Shown piece after piece: positions 7,552-12,918 of a stretch of DNA of 15,261 bases. Source of the stretch: Sphingomonadales bacterium. Its GTDB lineage: Bacteria; Pseudomonadota; Alphaproteobacteria; Sphingomonadales; Sphingomonadaceae. Position 1 is the first letter of the stretch, and every line of letters begins with the position of its first letter. The notes beneath the pieces are model-generated. The model saw only the letters and a list, made by a program, of their open reading frames with translations. It ran no database searches and was not told where the DNA came from. The stretch is from positions 1-15,261 of the forward strand of contig JAIYAA010000332.1 in the NCBI GenBank assembly GCA_027489295.1, in the 5' to 3' direction. A program made the translations under genes and the position numbers.

Positions 7552-8217
7552 TCACCAGCCCCAGGGGCGTTCGCGGAACCACTGGGTAATGACGTATTTG
7601 AACCCCGCCCGCACCTTCATCGCGTGATGGATGGTGGCCGGGTTGACGCTGCCATCGGGACGCAGATTGTTCCACGCGAGCAGCTTGCCGGCCTCGGGCT
7701 GGACGATCTTGTCGATCGCCTTGAAGCGGGTGGCACCGCCCGCCTCGACATCGTTGAGGTAGAGCATCACGGTCCAGGTACGCTGGCCGGCGACGCTGCA
7801 ATATTTATCGAAATCGGCGCTGCCGGGGTCGAAATAGTCGGTGTGCGCCTTGAACTCCTGGCCCACCGCATAGCGCTGGCCCTGCATAGGCTCGGCATGA
7901 TCGGGATGCAGGCCGATGAAATCGCGGATCCGCATCTTGAGATCGATCGCCAGCGGGTCGTCGGCAGCGAGATCGCACGTCTCGCTCGTACGGAAGGCAT
8001 AGTCGTCGCCGGCATTGGCGAGGGTGGAGGGCCGCCGCTGCTCGTCGATCCGTGCCATCAGCGCCTGGCACTGGGCGGCATCGAGAAAGCTGCGCGCCAT
8101 GAACAGCGTGACCTTCGGGCTCGGCACCTTCTGCACGCCGGGATAGGCGAGGATGCGCTCGACGACGGGCTCGGAGGGATGGCCACTGCCGAGCGAGGGG
8201 TGGGAGTGCGACTGCAT
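7552..8217 (-). CDS. 2OG-Fe(II) oxygenase, prolyl-4-hydroxylase alpha-subunit-like
   Basis: This encodes a 221-residue cytosolic 2-oxoglutarate/Fe(II)-dependent dioxygenase, which would couple decarboxylation of 2-oxoglutarate to hydroxylation of a protein or small molecule. The facial triad is visible: His125 and Asp127 in KAHTDYF, and a distal His at 197 (or the adjacent 198) in the IHHAMKVRAGFK stretch. Lys207, ten residues after His197, is placed to bind the 2OG carboxylate as in prolyl 4-hydroxylases. YLNDVEAGGATRF is the family's central strand motif. No signal peptide is seen. The ATG at 8217 is chosen because the family-like PGVQKVPSPK region lies before the next internal Met; no clear Shine-Dalgarno supports it. 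The gene converges on the TonB receptor and diverges from the GspE-like gene. PiuC-like enzymes are often near TonB receptors, but this one matches the P4H type better. The substrate is unknown. Confidence 0.87.
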   Translation of the reverse strand: MQSHSHPSLGSGHPSEPVVERILAYPGVQKVPSPKVTLFMARSFLDAAQCQALMARIDEQRRPSTLANAGDDYAFRTSETCDLAADDPLAIDLKMRIRDFIGLHPDHAEPMQGQRYAVGQEFKAHTDYFDPGSADFDKYCSVAGQRTWTVMLYLNDVEAGGATRFKAIDKIVQPEAGKLLAWNNLRPDGSVNPATIHHAMKVRAGFKYVITQWFRERPWGW

Positions 8218-8297
8218 GGCGCGCTTTTGCCAAAAGCGGCGGCGTCTCGCCAGCGCGACGCGCAGCCGTCATGAAAGTGCAGCCCAATTGTCATCAA

Positions 8298-8314
8298 CGC
8301 TGCGTACCGCAGCG
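8298..8314. promoter_or_regulatory. 17-bp inverted repeat in the divergent oxygenase / GspE-like spacer
   Basis: CGCTGCG (8298-8304) and CGCAGCG (8308-8314) form a perfect 7-bp inverted repeat around TAC. It lies 22 nt before the GTG start of the GspE-like gene and about 80 bp from the oxygenase start. It could be an operator or a leader hairpin. Only the symmetry is seen. Confidence 0.35.
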
Positions 8315-8323
8315 CTGTCCAGC

Positions 8324-8330
8324 AGGGGGA
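8324..8330 (+). promoter_or_regulatory. Shine-Dalgarno deciding a GTG start
   Basis: AGGGGGA lies 6 nt before GTG 8337. The upstream ATG at 8271 and the downstream ATG at 8370 have no comparable site, so GTG 8337 is the best-supported start of the GspE-like gene. Confidence 0.65.
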
Positions 8331-8336
8331 CAGAGC

Positions 8337-9515
8337 GTGCAGATTGAAGCCGAACGGCATCACGAGGCGATGGCCGGGCCGAATGCGTCGACCAACGCCG
8401 TCTATGCGCCGCGGCTGCTCGAGGCGCTGCTCGTCGAAGCGGCGGCGATCCACGCGTCGCATCTCCATCTCGATCCGGTGGCCGGCGGTCTCCAGCTATC
8501 GTTTCGTGCCGGCGGTCGTGTGCAGCCGGCGCAGGTGCTGGAAGCGGCGGCCGGCGCGGCGCTGATCCGCGAGATCGCGCTCGGCGCGGGCCTGCCGGCC
8601 ACATCTCTGCTTCCGCAGCGCGGGGAGTTGCGCTGGGGGCGCGAGGTGCTCGGCGTTTCCGTGTTGCCGCTCGTCGCGGGGCAGCGCGTGGTGCTCCAGC
8701 GGGCACCGCAACAGGCCGAACACCGCGAGCTGGAAGGCCTGGGCATGCGCGGCGCACTGCCGCACGAGACCCGGCTGGTGCTCGCGGGGGCGGGACTGGT
8801 GCTGGTCGCGGCGCCGGAAGGGCATGGCCGCAGCACGACGCTGCGGACGCTGCTGGCGCTGGCGGCGAGCCCGAGCCGCCCCGGGCTGGCGGTAACCAGC
8901 GGCGACAGCGTGGATCTGCCCGGTGTGGCCTGGGCAAACCTGTCGTCCGTAGCGCCCGCCGAATCGCTCCGGGCGGGGATCGATCAGGATCTGGATGTGC
9001 TGATGCTCGAATCGCTCGCCGATCGCGCGGCGGCGGCCGCGGCGGTGCAGGCAGCGCAGGCCGGCCGGCTGGTGCTGGCAGGCATCGAGGCCGCGGACGC
9101 CGTGGCGGCGATCCAGCAGATGCGAAGCTGGCGGGTGGAGGCGTTCCACCTTGCCTCCACGCTCGCGCTGGTCCTTGGCCAGCGGCTGGTGCGGCGGCTG
9201 TGCCCCGAATGCCGCGAGCCGGTGCAGGCGCGCGGGTCGGTCTCGGCGCTGCTCGGTTTCGATCCCGGCGCGATCGTCTATGCCCCGGTGGGCTGTCCGG
9301 CCTGCGACGGCAGCGGCTTCGCCGGGCAGATCGGCGTGTTCGAATCGATTCGCGGCGATGCGACGATTCGGCGACTGGTGAACGACGGCGGCGATGCGGC
9401 GATTCTCGCCCGCCATGCCTTCGTCACCACCCCCAATCTGGGGTCCGCTGCGCGTGCGCTGGCGCGGACGGGGGTGACGACGCCCGACGAGGCTGTTAGA
9501 ATTTCGCGAGGATAA
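8337..9515 (+). CDS. Degenerate GspE/PulE-like secretion ATPase homologue (probable pseudo-ATPase)
   Basis: This encodes a 392-residue relative of the type II secretion / type IV pilus assembly ATPases (GspE, PilB). The N2-type domain is recognisable (ASHLHLDP in place of the usual ASDIHIEP; FRAGGRV). The catalytic core is eroded. The Walker A place reads APEGHGRSTT, so the lysine is Arg165 and the first glycine is Ala159. The Walker B region is LDVLMLESLAD, keeping Glu225. The His box STLHTNDA is replaced by AGIEAADA. The VQAAQAGRLVLAG stretch and the C-terminal tetracysteine zinc module (Cys289, 292, 320, 323; GSGFAGQIGVFE) stay intact. It is shorter than usual GspE (~500 residues), lacking most of the N1 domain. 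The frame is uninterrupted, so it is a maintained variant rather than a decayed pseudogene. No other secretion gene is next to it. Loss of ATP hydrolysis is inferred. Confidence 0.8.
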   Translation: MQIEAERHHEAMAGPNASTNAVYAPRLLEALLVEAAAIHASHLHLDPVAGGLQLSFRAGGRVQPAQVLEAAAGAALIREIALGAGLPATSLLPQRGELRWGREVLGVSVLPLVAGQRVVLQRAPQQAEHRELEGLGMRGALPHETRLVLAGAGLVLVAAPEGHGRSTTLRTLLALAASPSRPGLAVTSGDSVDLPGVAWANLSSVAPAESLRAGIDQDLDVLMLESLADRAAAAAAVQAAQAGRLVLAGIEAADAVAAIQQMRSWRVEAFHLASTLALVLGQRLVRRLCPECREPVQARGSVSALLGFDPGAIVYAPVGCPACDGSGFAGQIGVFESIRGDATIRRLVNDGGDAAILARHAFVTTPNLGSAARALARTGVTTPDEAVRISRG

Positions 9516-9569
9516 CGCGTAAGGTTCTTGCGCTCCCGTTCGGAGCCCGCTAAGCGCGCACTCCTTCAC

Positions 9570-9647
9570 GGCGACCATAGCTCAATCGGTTAGAGCGCTG
9601 GTTTGTGGTACCAGAGGTTGCGGGTTCAATTCCCGTTGGTCGCCCCA
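9570..9647 (+). tRNA. tRNA-His (anticodon GTG)
   Basis: This is a full cloverleaf with the histidine-specific extra G-1 (9570) opposite C73, acceptor GCGACCA/TGGTCGC, and D-stem GCTC/GAGC. The anticodon stem CTGGT/ACCAG carries loop TTGTGGT, giving anticodon GTG (9605-9607). The T-arm has GGGTTCAATTCCC and the 3' CCA is encoded. A weak promoter-like pair, TTGCGC and TAAGCG with 17-bp spacing, lies at 9528-9556. The next gene starts only 25 nt after the CCA. Confidence 0.96.
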
Positions 9648-9671
9648 CTTTCTCACAGCGCGGATCCATCC

Positions 9672-10721
9672 ATGATCACCGACTGGGGCTTTCCCGATTT
9701 CGACGACCACGAGGGCATTCACCTCTTCTCGGATCGGGCTTCCGGCCTTAGCGCGATCATCGCCGTCCACTCGACGGCACTGGGTGCTGCTGCTGGCGGC
9801 GTGCGCTTCTGGCACTATGCCGATCACCGCGCCGCGATCACCGATGCCCTGCGTCTTTCGCGCGGCATGAGCTACAAGAACGCCATGGCCGATCTGCCGA
9901 TGGGCGGCGGCAAGGGCGTGATCCTCGCGGACAAGCCGGGTGCCGAAGTCACCCAGGCGCAGCTGGAAGCGTTCGGCCGCGCGGTCGAATCGCTCCATGG
10001 CCGCTATGTGACCGCCGAGGACGTCGGCATGTCCGAAGCCCGTATGAAGGTCGTCGCGACCCAGACCAAGCATGTCTCGGGCCTGCCGGTGGCGGCGGGC
10101 AGCGCGGGCGGCGATCCGGGTCCGGTCACGGCGCGCGGCGTCTATCTCGGCGTCAAAGCGGCGGCGAAGCGGGGCCTGGGTGTCGAGTCGATGGCCGGCG
10201 TGCGCGTGGCGATCCAAGGCGTCGGCTCGGTCGGCGGCGGGCTCGCTCGGCTGCTGGCGGCGGACGGCGCCAAGCTGACGCTGGCCGATGTGCATGGCGA
10301 CCGCGCCAAGGCGCTGGCGGCGGAACTGGGCGCCGAGGCGATCGACGCCGATGCGATCCTGACGCATGAGGCCGACATTCTCAGCCCCTGCGCGCTGGGT
10401 GCGATCCTCACCGAGCAGTCGATCGAGGCGCTCAAGGTGCGCGTCGTCGCCGGCGGTGCGAACAACCAGCTCGCCACGCGCCAGGATGGCCACCGCCTGC
10501 ACGGGCGCGGCATCGTCTACGCACCGGATTACGTGATCAACGCCGGCGGCATCATCAACGTGGCGCTGGAATATCTCGGCCAGGGCGACCGCTCCGAGGT
10601 GGACGCCCGCGTCGAGAAGATCCCGGTGCGCCTCAACCAGGTATGGGACGAAAGCGCCGCAACCGGCGATCCTTCCAGCGAAGTCGCCGACCGCATCGCC
10701 CAGCGCCTGATCGGCCGCTGA
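9672..10721 (+). CDS. Glu/Leu/Phe/Val dehydrogenase family enzyme (leucine/phenylalanine dehydrogenase type)
   Basis: This encodes a 349-residue cytosolic NAD-dependent amino acid dehydrogenase, which reversibly deaminates an amino acid to its 2-oxo acid. The N-terminal dimerisation/substrate domain holds the conserved lysines Lys69 (MSYKNA) and Lys81 (MGGGKG), equivalent to the substrate and catalytic lysines of leucine dehydrogenase. GGDPGPVTARGV at 146-157 leads into the Rossmann domain with G183-V-G185-S-V-G188 and Asp206 at the end of the second strand, which favours NAD over NADP. GGANNQL at 261-267 and YAPDYVINAGG are typical. The length fits leucine/phenylalanine dehydrogenases rather than glutamate dehydrogenase (>400). 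The frame is open back into tRNA-His; the ATG at 9672 is the first that leaves the tRNA intact and matches the family N-terminus. Whether Leu, Phe or Val is preferred cannot be told. Confidence 0.92.
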   Translation: MITDWGFPDFDDHEGIHLFSDRASGLSAIIAVHSTALGAAAGGVRFWHYADHRAAITDALRLSRGMSYKNAMADLPMGGGKGVILADKPGAEVTQAQLEAFGRAVESLHGRYVTAEDVGMSEARMKVVATQTKHVSGLPVAAGSAGGDPGPVTARGVYLGVKAAAKRGLGVESMAGVRVAIQGVGSVGGGLARLLAADGAKLTLADVHGDRAKALAAELGAEAIDADAILTHEADILSPCALGAILTEQSIEALKVRVVAGGANNQLATRQDGHRLHGRGIVYAPDYVINAGGIINVALEYLGQGDRSEVDARVEKIPVRLNQVWDESAATGDPSSEVADRIAQRLIGR

Positions 10722-10724
10722 TCC

Positions 10725-10756
10725 AAAGACCCTCCCCACGCCGGGGAGGGTCTTTT
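10725..10756. terminator. Bidirectional rho-independent terminator
   Basis: A perfect 13-bp stem pairs AAAGACCCTCCCC (10725-10737) with GGGGAGGGTCTTT (10743-10755) around a 5-nt loop, with T-rich ends on both strands. It sits 3 nt after the dehydrogenase stop and 4 nt after the stop of the convergent minus-strand gene, so it serves both. Confidence 0.92.
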
Positions 10757-10760
10757 GCTA

Positions 10761-11375
10761 TTACAGCCACCCCGCCGTCTGCGCCGCGAGCCACAGGCCG
10801 ATCGCGACGAACAGCAGCGCGGCGATCCGGTGCACGGTTGTCAGCGGCACCCGGTCGATCACCGCCTTGCCGAGGAACACCGCCGGCACATTGGCGAGCA
10901 TCATGCCCAGCGTCGTTCCCGCCGTGACCGGAAGGACTGCGTGGAAGCGCGCGCCGAGCGCGACGGTGGCGACCTGGGTCTTGTCCCCCATCTCGACGAG
11001 GAAGAAGGCGATAGCGGTGGTGAGGAAGGCGCCAAACCGCGCGGGCTTGGTCTCGTCGTCCTCGTCGAGCGTGTCCGGGATCAGCGTCCACAGGCCCATC
11101 GCGACGAACGACGTGGCGATCGCGTAGCGGAACCAGATGCTGTCGAGCAGGCCGGCGACTTCGGCACCCACCAGCGCGGCGAGGAAATGGTTGGCGATGG
11201 TCGCGACGAAGATGCCGCAGATGATCGGCACCGGCCGCTTGAAGCGGGTCGCGAGCAGGATTGCCAGCAGCTGAGTCTTGTCGCCGATTTCGGCGAGCGC
11301 AACCACCGCGGTGGAGGTAAGCAGGGCTTCCAAGAAAATCTCCGGGGCCGGGCGGGACGAAAAATCCAACGACAT
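10761..11375 (-). CDS. TMEM165/GDT1 (UPF0016) family membrane protein, probable Mn2+ exporter
   Basis: This encodes a 204-residue inner-membrane protein with about six predicted helices in two homologous halves. Each half carries the family signature E-x-G-D-K-T-Q: EIGDKTQ at 29-35 and EMGDKTQ at 128-134. These acidic motifs are thought to form the cation site in this family of Mn2+/Ca2+ transporters; bacterial members export manganese. An acidic cytosolic loop (DTLDEDDETKP, 101-111) links the halves. A yybP-ykoY manganese riboswitch lies directly upstream on the same strand, which strongly supports a manganese role. GGGGAG lies just before the ATG, in a context that can be hidden by a leader hairpin. 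The gene shares a terminator with the convergent dehydrogenase. I avoid a gene symbol because several names (mntP-like, mneA, mnx) are used. Confidence 0.92.
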   Translation of the reverse strand: MSLDFSSRPAPEIFLEALLTSTAVVALAEIGDKTQLLAILLATRFKRPVPIICGIFVATIANHFLAALVGAEVAGLLDSIWFRYAIATSFVAMGLWTLIPDTLDEDDETKPARFGAFLTTAIAFFLVEMGDKTQVATVALGARFHAVLPVTAGTTLGMMLANVPAVFLGKAVIDRVPLTTVHRIAALLFVAIGLWLAAQTAGWL

Positions 11376-11410
11376 CGCATCTCCCCGCCCGGCATGAGCG
11401 AAGATGCGAC
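11374..11410 (-). promoter_or_regulatory. Predicted start-sequestering hairpin (riboswitch expression platform)
   Basis: In the sense RNA, GUCGCAUCU (11410-11402) can pair with AGAUGCGAU (11382-11374) over eight Watson-Crick pairs plus one wobble. The downstream arm contains the end of the GGGGAG ribosome-binding site and the first two bases of the start codon. The upstream arm begins inside the 3' side of the riboswitch P1 stem, sharing one base with it. This suits a translational switch: the hairpin blocks initiation without Mn2+ and opens when the aptamer is closed. The pairing is seen; the switching is inferred. Confidence 0.55.
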
Positions 11411-11524
11411 GTCATTGGTCTCGCCCGAACCTTGCGGCTCCGCCTGCGCCATGGCCTCTCGACCAAGTATGTTGACGCAAGCGCCCGGTGCGTGCGGCAC
11501 CGGCTGGCTACTCCCCAGATGACG
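11410..11524 (-). promoter_or_regulatory. yybP-ykoY manganese riboswitch
   Basis: The minus strand carries the conserved elements of the proteobacterial yybP-ykoY class in order: CTGGGGAGTAGCC at the 5' side, then a variable GC hairpin, GTCAACATACTTGG, GCCATGGCGCAGGC, GGTTCGGGCGAGACC at the 3' side. P1 closes with CGTCAT (11524-11519) against ATGACG (11415-11410). This class binds Mn2+ and commonly controls UPF0016 and other Mn exporter genes, as found directly downstream here. Boundaries are good to a few bases. Confidence 0.93.
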
Positions 11525-11529
11525 CGCTG

Positions 11530-11558
11530 CCTCTAAGTCGCACCCGAAATTATTGCAA
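11530..11558 (-). promoter_or_regulatory. Possible promoter of the riboswitch transcript
   Basis: On the minus strand TTGCAA (11558-11553) is followed after 17 nt by TAGAGG (11535-11530). Initiation would fall at about 11523, just at the 5' side of the riboswitch P1 stem. The position fits well but the -10 match is poor. Confidence 0.3.
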
Positions 11559-11597
11559 CCCCGTTCCCGGGAAGGCGCGCGCGCGTGATTCGATGCT

Positions 11598-11626
11598 TTG
11601 AGTTTGGGCGCGAGCCGGGCTAGTCC
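11598..11626 (+). promoter_or_regulatory. Possible promoter of the ccm operon
   Basis: TTGAGT (11598-11603) and TAGTCC (11621-11626) are separated by exactly 17 bp. Transcription would begin only a few bases before the ccmC ATG, giving a very short leader, which agrees with the absence of a visible Shine-Dalgarno. Match quality is modest. Confidence 0.25.
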
Positions 11627-11639
11627 TCGTCGCGTGCCG

Positions 11640-12359
11640 ATGCTTCACGCCCTCGCCAATCCGGCGCGCTTCCTCAAGATCGCCCGGCCGCTGACGCCGG
11701 CCCTGTTCTGGGTCGGGCTGGCGCTGACGCTGTTCGGCGCCTGGGCGGGTCTGACCCAGACCCCGGCCGACTATCTGCAGAAGGACAGCGTCCGCATCCT
11801 CTACATCCATGTGCCCACCGCCTGGCTGGGCATGGGCGGGTGGAGCAGCCTCGCGCTTGCGTGCCTGGGCTACCTGATCTGGCGGCACCCGCTGGCGATC
11901 GTCGCTGCGCGCGCCATCGCCCCGGCAGGGGCGGTGTTCGCGGCGCTGTGCCTGATCACCGGATCGATCTGGGGGCGCCCGACTTGGGGCACCTGGTGGG
12001 AATGGGATGGGCGGCTGACCAGCATGCTGCTCCTTTTCTTCGTCTACATCGCCTGGATCGCGCTTGCTCGCGCCGATGCCGAGCGGAGCGGCGACGGACG
12101 GATTCCGGCGCTGTTCGGCGTCGCGGGAACGGTGCTATTGCCTATCATTCGCTATTCGGTGGTGTGGTGGAACACGCTGCACCAGGGGGAGAGCATCGGG
12201 CTCACCCGCAGCAGCATCGACGCGTCGATGCTATGGCCGCTCTGGTTCACGCTGTCGGGGTTCAGCCTGCTGTTCGGGGCGATCGTGCTGATGCGGATGC
12301 GCGCGCTGCTCGCGCAACAGAAGGTCGAAGCGCGGTTGCGGCGGAGGGCGGCGCAATGA
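11640..12359 (+). CDS. ccmC: Heme exporter/heme-handling protein CcmC
   Basis: This encodes a 239-residue inner-membrane protein of the system I cytochrome c maturation pathway. It loads heme onto CcmE in the periplasm. The tryptophan-rich heme-binding signature WGRPTWGTWWEWD is at residues 111-123. The two conserved periplasmic histidines flank it: His57 in YIHVPTAWLG and His181 in WWNTLHQGES. Six membrane segments are apparent. ATG 11640 is chosen; a GTG at 11634 and a TTG at 11598 are upstream alternatives, and no strong ribosome-binding site decides between them. The gene overlaps ccmD by 4 nt (ATGA) and opens the operon. ccmA and ccmB, which usually work with it, are not upstream, where a divergent UPF0016 gene lies instead. 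Confidence 0.95.
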   Translation: MLHALANPARFLKIARPLTPALFWVGLALTLFGAWAGLTQTPADYLQKDSVRILYIHVPTAWLGMGGWSSLALACLGYLIWRHPLAIVAARAIAPAGAVFAALCLITGSIWGRPTWGTWWEWDGRLTSMLLLFFVYIAWIALARADAERSGDGRIPALFGVAGTVLLPIIRYSVVWWNTLHQGESIGLTRSSIDASMLWPLWFTLSGFSLLFGAIVLMRMRALLAQQKVEARLRRRAAQ

Positions 12360-12487
12360 ACCATTGGTGGTTCGTGACTGCCGCCTATGCCGTGGCGGCG
12401 ATTGGCACCGGCGGGCTCGCCGCGGCGAGCTGGTGGGCGATGCGCCGCGCCGAAGCCGCCGCCGACGCGCTGGGGCGCCGCGCGTGA
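12356..12487 (+). CDS. ccmD: Heme exporter subunit CcmD (small protein)
   Basis: This encodes a 43-residue single-pass membrane protein. It starts MNHWWFVTAAYAV, crosses the membrane once, and ends in a positively charged cytosolic tail (MRRAEAAADALGRRA). This matches CcmD, which is needed to release holo-CcmE from CcmC and the CcmAB complex. The ATG overlaps the ccmC stop (ATGA), and its own stop overlaps the GTG of ccmE. Sequence conservation in this family is low, so the call rests on size, topology and position between ccmC and ccmE. Confidence 0.88.
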   Translation: MNHWWFVTAAYAVAAIGTGGLAAASWWAMRRAEAAADALGRRA

Positions 12488-12918
12488 AGGCAAAGCATCA
12501 ACGGTCGACGCTGGCGTTGCTTGCGGTCGCGGCGATTGTCGGCGCGGCGCTGCTGGCGCTCTCCGCGCTCAAGGACCAGGCGGCGTTTTTCTATGCGCCG
12601 GGCGACGTGGCGGGCAAGCCGCTGCCGCTGGGCAAGGCGGTGCGGCTGGGTGGCATGGTCGAGAAGGGATCGCTCACCCGCGCCGCCGACGGCGTGTCGA
12701 TCGGCTTCCGGGTCACCGACGGCAAGGCGGTGGTACCGGTGCGCTTCCGCGGGGTGACGCCGGACCTGTTCCGCGAAGGATCGGGCGTGGTCGCCGAAGG
12801 CCAGTTCCAGCCCGACGGCAGCTTCGCCGCCGACAATCTGCTCGCCAAGCATGACGAGCGCTACATGCCGCCGCAGATGGCGGGGAAGATGCACAAGAGC
12901 GAGTCGCTGGAGCCATGA
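12484..12918 (+). CDS. ccmE: Periplasmic heme chaperone CcmE
   Basis: This encodes a 144-residue heme chaperone with one N-terminal membrane anchor (about residues 9-28) and a periplasmic OB-fold beta-barrel. Heme is bound covalently to the conserved histidine in LAKHDERYMPP: His123 here, with Tyr127 four residues later as axial ligand (E. coli His130/Tyr134). The barrel motifs RLGGMVEKGSL, VTDGKAVVPVRFRGVTPDLFREG and VVAEGQF are typical. Translation starts at GTG within GTGA, overlapping the ccmD stop by 4 nt, so coupling is likely; no ATG fits the family N-terminus. The stop overlaps the ccmF start in the same way. Confidence 0.95.
   Translation: MKAKHQRSTLALLAVAAIVGAALLALSALKDQAAFFYAPGDVAGKPLPLGKAVRLGGMVEKGSLTRAADGVSIGFRVTDGKAVVPVRFRGVTPDLFREGSGVVAEGQFQPDGSFAADNLLAKHDERYMPPQMAGKMHKSESLEP

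Noticed and set aside
9603..9671. Upstream extension of the dehydrogenase frame into tRNA-His
   Set aside because: Those codons lie in the tRNA and give no family-like residues. The ATG at 9672 matches the expected N-terminus.
10755..11522. Plus-strand open frame opposite the UPF0016 gene and its riboswitch
   Set aside because: Arg/Asp/Gly-rich shadow sequence. The minus strand has the conserved EGDKTQ motifs, membrane helices and riboswitch.
11576..11586. Alternating GC run that could form Z-DNA, and the nearby TTCCCGGGAA palindrome (11564-11573)
   Set aside because: Such short motifs are expected by chance in GC-rich intergenic DNA, and nothing links them to a function.
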